A stretch of DNA of 64,000 nucleotides from Arthrobacter sp. 260 (GTDB lineage: Bacteria; Actinomycetota; Actinomycetes; Actinomycetales; Micrococcaceae). A model generated the notes under the pieces. The model did not search any database. It saw only the letters and a list, made by a program, of their open reading frames with translations, and was not told where the DNA came from. The stretch spans positions 62,001-126,000 of the forward strand of contig NZ_JABFOE010000007.1 of assembly GCF_013116745.1 (NCBI RefSeq). Reading direction: 5' to 3'. Positions 1 to 9,015 of the stretch are shown here, piece after piece. Both the position numbers and the translations under genes were made by a program. Positions within the stretch are counted from its first letter, which is position 1, and each line of letters starts with the position of its first letter.

Positions 1-130
1 CATCTTCGCAAAATCGACCCAGGATGCGCCTGTGGGATACGCCCTGACTCTCGGGGAATTGCGCCCGATCGCCGAACAGGCCGGCGCGTTCACCGACACC
101 GTCTCCGCCGGGCAGTGCAACCGCCGCTAA
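1..130 (+). CDS. MarP-like membrane serine protease, C-terminal end (partial)
   Basis: The window opens inside this gene; frame 2 is open from the first bases to TAA at 128-130 and encodes about 42 residues. The stretch IFAKSTQDAPVGYAL followed by LGELRPIAEQAG resembles the C-terminal end of actinobacterial MarP/CvpA-family periplasmic trypsin-like proteases, where a final beta-strand is followed by a short helix. MarP proteins combine four N-terminal membrane helices with an S1C-type protease domain and support acid and oxidative stress resistance in mycobacteria. The membrane part and catalytic triad lie outside the window, so the call rests on the tail and on the nearby nth/NUDIX/acs context, which accompanies marP in mycobacteria. 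Confidence 0.55.
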   Translation, partial: IFAKSTQDAPVGYALTLGELRPIAEQAGAFTDTVSAGQCNRR

Positions 131-134
131 CCGC

Positions 135-1139
135 TCATTCCAGCCAGTCGAGCGTTTGCCCGTGACCGCCAGTGCGGGCGACTGCTTCGCCGTTGTGTGT
201 GAGGACAAACAACCGGTCCACCTCGACGTCGGCCTTCGGCAGCGCCCCCTCGACGCCGGGCAGCACCCCGTAGCCTTCGTTGGACACCCAGTGGACGGGC
301 CGGCTCCGGTCGGCCGTCAGCCTGAGCATGGTGTCCCGGAAGGCTTCCCTGCCGGATTCCCCGACGTACGCCAGCACAGCGCTGTGAAACACGACAACGA
401 CGGCGTCCGCTGGGGCACGCTGGATCAGCGGCTCCAGATCCACGGCCAGGTCGCCCTTGACCAGCAGCGGTGGTTCCCGGCGGGCTACTCCAACGGCAGC
501 GCGGAGCCGTTCCCGCCGTCGGGCATGTTCGGGCCAGACGAGCGCTTCCAGCCAGGCGACGTCGTCGTCGTCAGCCACTCGCAGCGGATTCAGGTCGATC
601 CCCGCGCGGAAGCTCACCGAGGGCAGCGATGCCGGCAGGGGCGGGTGGCCAGTCGTGGCGCACTCCATGACCAACTCGTTCGGGACTGGCCCGGCGGACA
701 GCAGCGGGCCGGCGTCGTACGAGTAGCCGTACCTGTCCGGGTACAGGCACAGCCCAGCGGAAGCGCCGACCTCAAGCAACGCCAGCGGGCGTCCCTCGGT
801 GGCAGCGATCCTCGCGAAAAGGGGGAGCAGGACCGCGCAGCGGCCCGCCTCGTTGGTCTGGGTGCTGCGGGCGAGCATCGTCTCGCTGATCTGCGCCCAG
901 TGCTCCAGGAGGAACCCGCGGAACTCGGGGTAGGGCGTCGGCTGGGCCCCGTGGAACCGGGCGGCGCCGAGCAGGAGGTTGGGTTGCCGCTTGGCCTCTG
1001 GCAGGTCGTCGAGCAGGGCGAGCAGGTCCGGATCTTCGCTGATTCCGGTGCACCACTGATCGTAGGTGGGCGAGTATCCCCGGGTCTCCACGAGCGCGAA
1101 GCGCCGGTACCAGGCCGCCGTGTCGAGTTTCTCAGCCAT
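135..1139 (-). CDS. DUF2332 domain-containing protein
   Basis: A 334-residue protein of the DUF2332 family, function unknown. Recognisable family signatures are the mid-protein ALLEVGASAGLCLYPD and the later GIDLNPL, which together look like a Rossmann/SAM-type glycine-rich turn; a methyltransferase-like fold is inference only. I start it at MAEKLD (1139) because GGAGG lies 7 nt upstream of that ATG; the longer frame to 1250 has no ribosome binding site and its extra residues look random. The gene converges tail to tail with the protease end, 4 bp apart, and is divergent from the peptide transporter operon. Confidence 0.8.
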   Translation of the reverse strand: MAEKLDTAAWYRRFALVETRGYSPTYDQWCTGISEDPDLLALLDDLPEAKRQPNLLLGAARFHGAQPTPYPEFRGFLLEHWAQISETMLARSTQTNEAGRCAVLLPLFARIAATEGRPLALLEVGASAGLCLYPDRYGYSYDAGPLLSAGPVPNELVMECATTGHPPLPASLPSVSFRAGIDLNPLRVADDDDVAWLEALVWPEHARRRERLRAAVGVARREPPLLVKGDLAVDLEPLIQRAPADAVVVVFHSAVLAYVGESGREAFRDTMLRLTADRSRPVHWVSNEGYGVLPGVEGALPKADVEVDRLFVLTHNGEAVARTGGHGQTLDWLE

Positions 1140-1362
1140 GCCATTTCCTCCGGTGCGATAGGTGAAACGCCACCCTAGCGTGTCCGTCAGCTCGCGTGCG
1201 GGCGTCAACGCGTGACCAAATCGTAACCTCATCTGTGATGTAAATCCCATCAGGGACCCTCCTCGGGGATAGGCTCATTCCACAGATTGCTACGCTCACG
1301 CGAAGCTGTCCGGGCATCACGTCACGTGCACTGCCTCCCCACTCGTACATGAGGAGCTCAAC

Positions 1363-3063
1363 ATGCAAGAAAGCGCCACACCGCCGCGCAGCTCACGCCC
1401 CGCAAAAAAGCGGGCCGCTGTGGTCACGGCAGGATTGGCAATCGGTGCGCTGTTGCTTTCCGGCTGCGTCGAAAGCCAGCGGGACGACGAGACCGCCGGC
1501 GGCGAGAGCGGAGCGGCCGTCGATTCGACGTTCGTCTTCGCTGCTTCGTCCGATCCAGCGTCACTCGACCCCGCATTTGCCAGCGACGGCGAGACCTTCC
1601 GGGTCAGCCGTCAACTGTTTGAGGGCCTCGTAGGCGTCGAGCCGGGCACCGCAGACCCCGCGCCACTGCTCGCCGAGTCCTGGGAAACCTCAGAGGACGG
1701 CCTGTCGACCACCTTCGCGCTGAGGGAGGGCGTCACCTTCCACGACGGTACTGAGTTCAACGCCGAGGCTGTCTGCTTCAACTTCGACCGCTGGTACAAC
1801 TGGACCGGGGTTGCCCAGGCGCCTTCAGTGTCCTACTACTACAACAACCTGTTCCGCGGCTTCGCTGACTCACCGGATGCAGCGGTCTACGAATCCTGCG
1901 AGGTGAACGGTGACCTTGAGGCGACCGTGACGCTCGCGCAGCCGTTCGCAGGGTTCGTCCCCGCACTGTCCCTGCCAGCGTTCGCCATGCAGAGCCCGAC
2001 GGCGCTCGAGGAATTCGCTGCCGATGACATCGGTGGCTCCGCCGAGGCGCCAGCCCTCAGCGAGTACGCCGAGAGCAACCCGGTGGGTACCGGACCGTTC
2101 AAGTTCGACTCCTGGGACGTGGGAGAGCAGCTGCAGCTGTCCACCTACGAGGACTACTGGGGCGAGCAGGGTGACGTGGAAACCATTATCTTCCGCGTGA
2201 TCGACGACCCGCAGGCGCGCACGCAGGCGCTGCAGGCCGGCACTGTCGACGGGTTCGACCTCGTGTCGCCTGCTGATATCCCCACCCTTGAGGACGAGGG
2301 ATTCATGATTGTCCCCCGCGATCCATTCACGATCCTGTACCTGGGCCTTAACCACGAGGTTGAGGAACTCAGCGACCCACTGGTCCGCGAAGCCATCCAC
2401 CACGCCATCGACAAGCAGGCACTGATCGACCAGACGCTTCCGGAAGGAACGCAGCTGGCCACCCAGTTCATCCCTGACGTGGTCGACGGTTACAACGACG
2501 AGGTCACCACTTACGAGTACGACCCCGAGCGTGCCATCGAACTGCTGGAAGAGGCAGGCTACCCTGACGGCTTCGAAGTCGAGTTCAACTACCCGACGAA
2601 CGTGTCACGGCCGTACATGCCAACCCCAGAGCAGGTCTTCACCAACCTGACCGATCAGCTCGCAGCAGTTGGCATCACCGCCACGCCTTCACCGGATGTG
2701 TGGACCCCCGATTACCTGGACAAGATTCAGGGCACTGCCGATCATGGGATCCACCTGCTCGGTTGGACGGGTGACTACAACGACACTGACAACTTCATCG
2801 GTGTGTTCTTCGGCCAGGAGAAGCTCGAGTTCGGCTTCGACAACCCCGAGCTGTTCGCAGCGCTGGACGAGGCACGCGGCATGACCGACCGTGAGGCACA
2901 GACCGCCGCGTACGAGGAGATCAACGAACAGATTGCCGAGTTCAACCCGGCTATCCCGTTGGCCCACCCCGCACCATCGCTGGCCTTCGCCCCGCGCGTT
3001 GATTCGTACCCAGCAAGCCCCGTCAATGACGAGGTCTTCAACATGATCGAACTCAACGAGTAA
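1363..3063 (+). CDS. ABC transporter substrate-binding lipoprotein, family 5 (peptide/nickel type)
   Basis: A 566-residue extracytoplasmic solute-binding protein of the SBP_bac_5 (OppA/DppA) family, delivering oligopeptides or related ligands to the permeases encoded next. The N-terminus has a basic stretch (PAKKR), a hydrophobic segment and a lipobox LLSGC with lipidated Cys35, so the mature protein is membrane-anchored on the outer face. Family hallmarks include SSDPASLDPAFASD near the start, LAESWETSEDGLSTTFALREGV and NPVGTGPFKF. GAGGAG precedes the ATG by 5-6 nt. A strong hairpin follows the gene before the permeases, probably giving excess binding protein over permease. The ligand cannot be told from sequence. 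Confidence 0.93.
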   Translation: MQESATPPRSSRPAKKRAAVVTAGLAIGALLLSGCVESQRDDETAGGESGAAVDSTFVFAASSDPASLDPAFASDGETFRVSRQLFEGLVGVEPGTADPAPLLAESWETSEDGLSTTFALREGVTFHDGTEFNAEAVCFNFDRWYNWTGVAQAPSVSYYYNNLFRGFADSPDAAVYESCEVNGDLEATVTLAQPFAGFVPALSLPAFAMQSPTALEEFAADDIGGSAEAPALSEYAESNPVGTGPFKFDSWDVGEQLQLSTYEDYWGEQGDVETIIFRVIDDPQARTQALQAGTVDGFDLVSPADIPTLEDEGFMIVPRDPFTILYLGLNHEVEELSDPLVREAIHHAIDKQALIDQTLPEGTQLATQFIPDVVDGYNDEVTTYEYDPERAIELLEEAGYPDGFEVEFNYPTNVSRPYMPTPEQVFTNLTDQLAAVGITATPSPDVWTPDYLDKIQGTADHGIHLLGWTGDYNDTDNFIGVFFGQEKLEFGFDNPELFAALDEARGMTDREAQTAAYEEINEQIAEFNPAIPLAHPAPSLAFAPRVDSYPASPVNDEVFNMIELNE

Positions 3064-3075
3064 CACCTCTTGATG

Positions 3076-3111
3076 ACAGGAGAGCCTGGCCAACCGGCCC
3101 GGCTCTCCTGT
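3076..3111 (+). terminator. Intercistronic hairpin between binding protein and permease genes
   Basis: ACAGGAGAGCC at 3076-3086 pairs perfectly with GGCTCTCCTGT at 3101-3111, with an inner GGCC/GGCC helix. TTGTTCGTTG follows, so it resembles a leaky terminator or a 3' stabiliser inside the transporter operon. Such elements often raise binding protein levels above permease levels. Confidence 0.7.
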
Positions 3112-3153
3112 TGTTCGTTGGTCACATGTTTGATCCGTTCCTGAAAGGACCCC

Positions 3154-4158
3154 GTGCTACGCGTCATTGGTAAGCGCCTTGCGCTGCTGGTACCCACACT
3201 GATCGGCCTGTCGATCCTGCTGTTCCTGTGGGTACGCAATCTTCCCGGCGGTCCGGCAACCGCCCTGCTAGGCGAGCGGGCCACCCCCGAAGCGGTGGAG
3301 AGGGTCAATGAGCTCTACGGCTTCAATGAGCCGATCATCTCCCAGTACTTCACCTATATGGGCAAGCTGCTGCAGGGTGACTTCGGCACCTCGATCAACA
3401 CCGGACGCCCCGTGCTGGAGGAATTCGCCACCCGGTTCCCCGGCACCGTCGAACTCACCATCGTTGCCCTGATCTTCGCTATCGGGATCGGTATCCCCCT
3501 GGGCTACGTGGCTGCCCGCTACTACGGTCGGTTTGTCGACCATGGTTCTGTGGTCCTCAGCCTGCTCGGCATCACTGTCCCCGTCTTCTTCCTGGCCTTC
3601 ATCCTGAAGTACCTCTTTGCCATCCAGTGGCCGATCCTCCCACCGGACGGCCGCCAGGATCCCCGGATGGACGCCACCCATGTGACCGACTTCTACGTGC
3701 TGGACGGCATTCTGACCGGCGAGTGGGATGCGGCCTGGGACGCGTTCCAGCACCTGATCCTGCCGGGCATCGCGCTGGGCACCATTCCGCTCGCGATCAT
3801 TGTGCGGATCACCCGCGCCTCGGTCCTTGAGGTCCAGAACGCCGACTACGTGCGCACCGCCCGAGCCAAGGGCCTGATGGAAAAGACCATCCGGAACCGT
3901 TTCATCCTCCGCAACGCGATGCTCCCCGTGGTCACCACCATTGGGCTGCAGGTGGGCCTGCTCATTTCCGGTGCGGTACTCACCGAGACGGTCTTCGCGT
4001 TCAACGGGATTGGGAGATTCCTGCGAGATGCGATCTTCGGTCTCGACTATCCGGTCCTCCAGGGGTTCATCATCATCATTGCCATCCTGTACGCAGTGAT
4101 CAACCTGATCGTTGACATTTCCTACAGCATCATCGACCCAAGGGTGCGTGTGAGTTGA
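3154..4158 (+). CDS. ABC transporter permease (DppB/OppB type)
   Basis: A 334-residue integral membrane permease of the binding-protein-dependent transport family. It has the usual N-terminal helix (LALLVPTLIGLSILLFLW), the DppB-type LPGGPA loop, and the conserved cytoplasmic EAA loop around VRTARAKGLMEKTI, which docks with the ATPase. The GTG start at 3154 is chosen because AAAGGA lies 5 nt upstream. Its stop overlaps the TTG start of the next permease by 4 bp, so the two are translationally coupled. Works with the lipoprotein upstream and the fused ATPase encoded convergently at 5201-6931. Confidence 0.93.
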   Translation: MLRVIGKRLALLVPTLIGLSILLFLWVRNLPGGPATALLGERATPEAVERVNELYGFNEPIISQYFTYMGKLLQGDFGTSINTGRPVLEEFATRFPGTVELTIVALIFAIGIGIPLGYVAARYYGRFVDHGSVVLSLLGITVPVFFLAFILKYLFAIQWPILPPDGRQDPRMDATHVTDFYVLDGILTGEWDAAWDAFQHLILPGIALGTIPLAIIVRITRASVLEVQNADYVRTARAKGLMEKTIRNRFILRNAMLPVVTTIGLQVGLLISGAVLTETVFAFNGIGRFLRDAIFGLDYPVLQGFIIIIAILYAVINLIVDISYSIIDPRVRVS

Positions 4159-5096
4159 GTACAACATTGCCTCCGTCCGCCGGTGACGGGCCAACGCCCA
4201 CCGAACCGACCATTCCCGACGGCGCCGGGACGGGCCTCTGGAAGGATGCCTTCCGGCGGCTCAAGAGAAACCCGCAGGCCATTGCGGGTGCCATTATCGT
4301 GGGCCTGTTCCTGCTGGTGGCCATCCTGGCGCCCGTTCTCGCTCCGTTCGGCGGCGATGAACTGCCGGGCCGGACAGAGATCACTCCCACCAATATTCCG
4401 GGTCCCGGCGAGATTGACGCCTACCCCCTCGGTCTCGACCGGTTCGGCGGGGACCTGCTTAGCAAGCTGATCTGGGGAGCGCAGGCGTCACTGCTGATCG
4501 GCGTCGTCTCGACTGCCCTCGGCCTGGTCGGCGGCATGATCCTGGGGCTGCTTGCCGGCGGTCTGGGCGGCTGGGTGGACAGCGTCATCATGCGGTTCGT
4601 TGACATTCTGCTCTCGGTGCCGAACCTCCTGCTCGCGGTCAGTATTGCGGCGATCCTGGGCCAGGGGCCCTACGCGGTGATGATCGCTATCGGTGTCTCA
4701 CAGGTCCCCATCTTCGCTCGGCTGCTTCGCGCGTCGATGCTGTCCCAGCGGGGATCGGATTACATTCTTGCCGCCCAAACGCTCGGGCTGAGCCGCTCCA
4801 CCATCACCATGAGCCATCTGCTGCCCAACAGTGTGGGACCGGTGATTGTCCAGGCGACCCTGACCCTCGCCACCGCGGTGATCGATGCCGCGGCGCTGTC
4901 GTTCCTCGGGCTGGGCGGCGGCAGGCCGCAGACGGCCGAGTGGGGGCGGATGCTCACCTACGCCCAAGCTGAACTGGCGAACTCGCCGCAGCTGGCCTTC
5001 CTGCCGGGCATCTGTATCGCCGTCACAGCACTGGGCTTCACCCTCCTGGGCGAATCCCTGCGCGAATCGTTGGACCCCAAGACCCGGAAGAAGTAA
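4155..5096 (+). CDS. ABC transporter permease (DppC/OppC type)
   Basis: A 313-residue second permease subunit. After a hydrophilic tail it shows the OppC_N region (AFRRLKRNPQAIAGAIIVG), a periplasmic loop with the typical PLGLDRFGGDLLSKLIWGAQ sequence, and an EAA loop near YILAAQTLGLSRS. The start is TTG overlapping the previous stop (TTGA). The SFLGLGGG and EWGRML motifs near the C-terminus are characteristic of DppC. It ends 23 bp before a strong rho-independent-type hairpin. Confidence 0.93.
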   Translation: MSTTLPPSAGDGPTPTEPTIPDGAGTGLWKDAFRRLKRNPQAIAGAIIVGLFLLVAILAPVLAPFGGDELPGRTEITPTNIPGPGEIDAYPLGLDRFGGDLLSKLIWGAQASLLIGVVSTALGLVGGMILGLLAGGLGGWVDSVIMRFVDILLSVPNLLLAVSIAAILGQGPYAVMIAIGVSQVPIFARLLRASMLSQRGSDYILAAQTLGLSRSTITMSHLLPNSVGPVIVQATLTLATAVIDAAALSFLGLGGGRPQTAEWGRMLTYAQAELANSPQLAFLPGICIAVTALGFTLLGESLRESLDPKTRKK

Positions 5097-5119
5097 CCGG
5101 ACCTCCGGAGCGGACACAC

Positions 5120-5150
5120 AAGACCCCGGCACCAATGGTGCCGGGGTCTT
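5120..5150. terminator. Bidirectional terminator between convergent transporter genes
   Basis: AAGACCCCGGCACC at 5120-5133 and its complement at 5137-5150 form a 14-bp stem with an AAT loop, followed by TT. It lies between the + strand permease operon and the - strand ATPase gene and can serve both. Confidence 0.85.
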
Positions 5151-5193
5151 TTGCTGCCGGGGTCTTGTGCTGCCGGGGTCTTGTGCTGCCGGG
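5139..5193 (+). repeat. Tandem 16-bp repeats of the terminator 3' arm
   Basis: TGCCGGGGTCTT occurs at 5139-5150, 5155-5166 and 5171-5182, with a partial fourth copy (TGCCGGG) from 5187, a 16-bp period. The first copy is the 3' arm of the terminator stem, so the extra copies could each pair with the single 5' arm. Replication slippage is the simplest origin. Confidence 0.8.
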
Positions 5194-5200
5194 AGCGGTG

Positions 5201-6931
5201 CTAGGCGATGTTCAGTTCGTTGCCCGGGATTGATGCGAGCAGCTTCCTCGTGTACGGGTGGCGCGGGTTTTGGAATACTTCCTCGGAGCTCGCCGCCTCG
5301 ACCAGCTCGCCGTCCTTCATCACGCAGACGTAGTCAGAAATCAGGCGGACCACGGCCAGGTCATGGGAGATGAACAGGTAGCTCAGGCCGAGCTCCGCCT
5401 GCAGGTCGCCGAGCAGTTTCAGGATCTGGGCCTGGACCAGGACGTCCAGCGCTGAGACCGGCTCGTCGCAGATGATCAGCTCAGGCTTCAACGCCAGCGC
5501 ACGGGCTATTGCGACACGCTGACGCTGTCCACCGGAGAGCTCGGAGGGGTAGCGGCGCAGCGCAGCCTGCGGCAGCGAGACCTGGTCCATCAGTTCACGG
5601 ACCCGAGCCCGCCGCTCACTCTTGGATCCCCGCTTGTAAGCATTGAGGGGTTCCTCGACGATCCGTTCAATGGTGAACATCGGGTTCAGCGAGGAATAGG
5701 GGTCCTGGAAGATCGGCTGGACGCGCTGCCGAAAGTCCGCCAGCTGTGCCTTGTCGAGCGTTCCGACATCCATTCCGTCAAAGGTCATACTGCCCGACGT
5801 CGGCTCGATGAGCTTCAGGAGCATCCTCGCCGTCGTCGTCTTTCCGGACCCGGATTCACCAACGATGGCGACGGTCTGGCCGCGGGGCACGTCGAGGGTC
5901 ACGTTCTTCGCGGCGTAGAAGTCCTCGGAGCTACCCCGCCGCTTGTAGACCTTGGTCAGGTCGCGGATCTCGACGATGTTCCGGCCTGCAGTGGCGGCCG
6001 CGGCGACTTCCGCGGGCGCCTCGGTCTGGTGCTCGGCGAACGCCGCTTCCGCAGCCTCGACGCGTTTCGCGGCGTCGGCGTGGTACGTCCCCGGCTGGAG
6101 ACGGACCGCTGCCACGCTGGGCGCGGCGCGAACCAGTGACTGGGTGTAGGGGTGCTGGGGGTCGGTGAGGAGCTGTTGCGCCGGGCCGGCCTCCACCACA
6201 CGGCCGCGGTGCATCACGACCAGGTCGGAGGCTCGTTCGGCGGCCAATCCGAGGTCGTGGGTGATCAGCAGGACCGAGGTGCCCAACTGTTCGGTCATCT
6301 GGTCGATCTGGTCGAGGATGGTCCGCTGCACCGTCACGTCGAGGGCGCTGGTCGGTTCGTCGGCGATCAGCAGCCGAGGCTGGCAGGCCATCCCGATGGC
6401 GATGAGGGCGCGCTGGCGCATGCCGCCGGAGAACTCGTGGGGGTACTGCTTGGCGCGGTCGCCGGCGTCGGGCAATCCGGCGGCCGTGAGTACCTCGATG
6501 ACGCGGTCCTTCACGTTCTTCTTCGTCGCCATTCCATGCACCAGGAGGGTCTCGGCCACCTGGGTGCCGATCTTGGCGACCGGGTTGAGGTTCGACATCG
6601 GGTCCTGCGGGACCAGGCCGATGGCCCGTCCGCGGATGGCACGCATCTTGGCTTCGGAAAGGGTCACGATGTCCTGGCCCTCAAACATGATGCTGCCGTG
6701 GGTGACCCGGCCGTTCGAGGGCAGCAGGCCGATGCAGGCCATCGCCGTCGTCGACTTGCCCGATCCGGATTCACCGACAATCGCGAGGGTCTTCCCGCGC
6801 CGCAGGGTGAAGCTGGCGTTCTCCACAGCTGTCACATCGCCGTAGGTGGTGCTGAAGGTCACGGCGAGGTCTTTGACCTCCAGGAGCGGGGCGTCAGACG
6901 TGTCGCCGTCAATGGGTGTGATGTCGATCAT
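5201..6931 (-). CDS. Fused double ATPase of peptide ABC transporter (DppD-DppF type)
   Basis: A protein of about 576 residues with two complete ABC ATPase domains. The first has Walker A GESGSGKST, signature FSGGMRQR and LLIADEPTSALD; the second repeats GESGSGKTT, LSGGQRQR and IICDEPVSALD, and each domain ends with an oligopeptide-transporter C-terminal segment (HPYTQSL, HPYTRKL). It energises the permeases encoded convergently at 3154-5096, replacing separate DppD and DppF subunits. The ATG at 6931 is preferred over 6949: GACGAT then AGGAGC stands directly before it, fitting either a leaderless start or a close Shine-Dalgarno. Confidence 0.92.
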   Translation of the reverse strand: MIDITPIDGDTSDAPLLEVKDLAVTFSTTYGDVTAVENASFTLRRGKTLAIVGESGSGKSTTAMACIGLLPSNGRVTHGSIMFEGQDIVTLSEAKMRAIRGRAIGLVPQDPMSNLNPVAKIGTQVAETLLVHGMATKKNVKDRVIEVLTAAGLPDAGDRAKQYPHEFSGGMRQRALIAIGMACQPRLLIADEPTSALDVTVQRTILDQIDQMTEQLGTSVLLITHDLGLAAERASDLVVMHRGRVVEAGPAQQLLTDPQHPYTQSLVRAAPSVAAVRLQPGTYHADAAKRVEAAEAAFAEHQTEAPAEVAAAATAGRNIVEIRDLTKVYKRRGSSEDFYAAKNVTLDVPRGQTVAIVGESGSGKTTTARMLLKLIEPTSGSMTFDGMDVGTLDKAQLADFRQRVQPIFQDPYSSLNPMFTIERIVEEPLNAYKRGSKSERRARVRELMDQVSLPQAALRRYPSELSGGQRQRVAIARALALKPELIICDEPVSALDVLVQAQILKLLGDLQAELGLSYLFISHDLAVVRLISDYVCVMKDGELVEAASSEEVFQNPRHPYTRKLLASIPGNELNIA

Positions 6932-6957
6932 GCTCCTATCGTCCCCCATGTCGGGCT

Positions 6958-7416
6958 CTAACCGACGGATCCGGGCGAGAGTTTCTCGATCAGAAGGTCG
7001 ACGGCGAACCGGTAGCCGCTGATCCCGGCGCCCACGATGACCGCCTCGGCCACCCCCGAGAGGTAGGAGTGATGCCTGAACTCCTCGCGCCGGTGCACGT
7101 TGCTGAGGTGGACTTCGACCATCGGGAGGCCGACGGCGGCGACCGCGTCGCGGAGCGCGACCGAGGTGTGGGTGTAGGCGCCAGCGTTCAGGACGATGCC
7201 GTCGGCCGTACCGGCAGCGCCGTGGATGGCGTCCACCAGTTCGCCCTCGTGGTTGGACTGCACGCAGGTCACAGCCCAGCCGTGCTGGCCGGCAGCCTCG
7301 GCTGCGACCGCCTCGACGTCGGCCAGTGTGGACGTCCCATACGTGGCTGGCTCCCGGGTGCCCAGGAGATTGAGGTTGGGTCCGTTGATGATCAGGAGGG
7401 TGGTGGTCTTCGGCAT
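6958..7416 (-). CDS. aroQ: 3-dehydroquinate dehydratase, type II
   Basis: A 152-residue dodecameric-type dehydroquinase converting 3-dehydroquinate to 3-dehydroshikimate. The sequence shows NGPNLNLLG (residues 11-19), the flexible lid with Arg21 and the catalytic base Tyr26 in REPATYG, NAGAYTHTS for substrate binding and EVHLSN with the catalytic His103. Length is typical. The start codon follows CATAGT by 6 nt and no Shine-Dalgarno is visible, suggesting a leaderless transcript. The next gene upstream encodes a shikimate-type MHS transporter, so this enzyme may serve quinate/shikimate use as well as, or instead of, aromatic amino acid synthesis; no other aro gene is in the window. Confidence 0.93.
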   Translation of the reverse strand: MPKTTTLLIINGPNLNLLGTREPATYGTSTLADVEAVAAEAAGQHGWAVTCVQSNHEGELVDAIHGAAGTADGIVLNAGAYTHTSVALRDAVAAVGLPMVEVHLSNVHRREEFRHHSYLSGVAEAVIVGAGISGYRFAVDLLIEKLSPGSVG

Positions 7417-7460
7417 GGCTTAACTATGCCCCACGCCCCCTCGCTGCCCCACACCGGTGA

Positions 7461-8810
7461 TTAGTGGCTGGCTTCTGCCGGGACGGGTGCAGGCTCAACA
7501 CCCTGGGTCTTCCGGCGCAGCCGGACTGCCGCCAGCGCGCCTGCTACCGTCACCAGGCTCATCACCGCCAGCACAATACCGGGATGCCACCAGGCACCGT
7601 CGGTCGCCTGGCCGAGGAGTTGGGTGATCGAGGGTGCGAAACCGGCGACGATCGCTGCCAGGCTGTAGGCGAACGACAGGGCGGTGAAACCGGTGCGCGG
7701 TTCGAAGAGATCAGCCATCAACCCGCCCAGCGCGGCCCAGCTTGCCGTGGGCAGGATGCCGCCCAGCAGGATGGCTGCGATATAGGTGGGTGCGTCAGCG
7801 ATGCTGATTACCCAGTACAGCGGGAACGCGATCAGGGCGGTGCCGATCGCGCCACCTGCCACTACCTTGGCCGAGCCGATCTTCATGGCGAGGTAGCCGA
7901 AGGCAGGAATGGTTGCGAGCTGCAGCAGTGAGCCAATCAGTGCGGCGTTCAGGACCGTCGCCTGGTCCAGCCCCAGCCGTTCGGTGCCGTAGGCCTGCGT
8001 GTAGGAGACCATCAGGAAGTAGGACCCGATGCCGAGTACTGCGGCGGCGGCGGCGACGGCAATGGCTGCCGGCTGCCGGCGAATCACCTCGAAGAACGGA
8101 ATGCGGGCGGGTGCCTGGGCCTGCACGGTCGACTTGAACACCGGCGTCTCATCGATGGCGAGCCGCAGGTACAGGGCGATACCCAGGAACGGGAAGGCGA
8201 GGAGGAACGGGATGCGCCAGCCCCAGGTGGTCATGACGTCGGGAGCCGCCACCGCGAGGATCAGGAACACGAGCGAGATCAGCATGGTGCCGACCGGGGA
8301 GCCAAGCTGGGGGATCGAGGCATAGAGGGCCCGTTTGCGGGGCTCGGCGTGCTCGGTGGCGATCAGGATGGATCCGCCCCACTCGCCGCCGAGGGAGAGC
8401 CCCTGCAGCAGCCGCAGGATGGTCAGGAGGATCGGAGCCCACACGCCGATCACGCTGTAGTCAGGGAGCAGCCCCACCGAACCGGTGGCCAGGCCCATGA
8501 GCACGATGGTCCAGATCAGGGTCTTCTTGCGGCCAATCCGGTCGCCCAGGTGCCCAAACAGGATGGCACCCAAGGGGCGGGCCACGAAGCCCATTGCGAA
8601 GATCAGGAACGCCGACAGGGTTCCGGCGAGCGGGTCCTGAGAGGTGAAGAACACCTGGTTGAACACCAGTGCGGCGGCAGTGCCGAAGACGTAGAAGTCG
8701 TAGGACTCAAGGGTGGTGCCAACAAATGAGGCGGCCGCTGACTTCCTGGCCATCTTGCGGTTGGCGGCTGGCGGCGGCCCGGGGATCGCGGGGGCGGTAG
8801 TAGTAGACAC
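7461..8810 (-). CDS. MFS transporter, metabolite:H+ symporter family (ShiA/ProP-like)
   Basis: About 449 residues with twelve predicted membrane helices. The N-terminal SFVGTTLESYDFYVFG, the loop GHLGDRIGRKKTL and LLQGLSLGGEWGG are hallmarks of the MHS subfamily, which imports shikimate, dicarboxylates, proline/betaine and similar acids with protons. The neighbour aroQ makes shikimate/quinate or dehydroshikimate a plausible substrate, which is inference. I prefer the GTG at 8810, preceded by GAGGAC, over the ATG at 8849, which has no ribosome binding site. Confidence 0.85.
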   Translation of the reverse strand: MSTTTAPAIPGPPPAANRKMARKSAAASFVGTTLESYDFYVFGTAAALVFNQVFFTSQDPLAGTLSAFLIFAMGFVARPLGAILFGHLGDRIGRKKTLIWTIVLMGLATGSVGLLPDYSVIGVWAPILLTILRLLQGLSLGGEWGGSILIATEHAEPRKRALYASIPQLGSPVGTMLISLVFLILAVAAPDVMTTWGWRIPFLLAFPFLGIALYLRLAIDETPVFKSTVQAQAPARIPFFEVIRRQPAAIAVAAAAAVLGIGSYFLMVSYTQAYGTERLGLDQATVLNAALIGSLLQLATIPAFGYLAMKIGSAKVVAGGAIGTALIAFPLYWVISIADAPTYIAAILLGGILPTASWAALGGLMADLFEPRTGFTALSFAYSLAAIVAGFAPSITQLLGQATDGAWWHPGIVLAVMSLVTVAGALAAVRLRRKTQGVEPAPVPAEASH

Positions 8811-8946
8811 GCTTCGAAATTGTCCTCGGCGCTCCGGGCGCTGCGCCATCTATTCAGGGCAAGATCACACCCCACCGGGACGCAGGTCACATCCGCACGT
8901 TAATAGCTGGCCCGTCACGACGGACCTGTCGATCGCCCCTTAACCC

Positions 8947-8982
8947 GGTGACGCGCCCGCAGCGTGCTGCGGACGCGTCACC
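8947..8982 (-). terminator. Terminator of acs
   Basis: GGTGACGCG at 8947-8955 pairs with CGCGTCACC at 8974-8982, and the interior CCGCAG/CTGCGG extends the hairpin. It lies 33 bp beyond the acs stop on the minus strand and separates acs from the MFS gene. No U-tract is seen, as is common in high-GC actinobacteria. Confidence 0.7.
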
Positions 8983-9015
8983 GCCTGGTCTGGTCCAGTC
9001 GGTGGAGGAGGGGTG

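Noticed and set aside
156..1178. Long + strand open frame of 340 codons opposite the DUF2332 gene
   Set aside because: High-GC antisense shadow; no ribosome binding site, no recognisable domain, and the minus strand has a clear family protein.
3268..4194. 308-codon minus-strand frame over the permease gene
   Set aside because: Asp/Glu/His-rich mirror of membrane-helix codons, typical antisense artefact.
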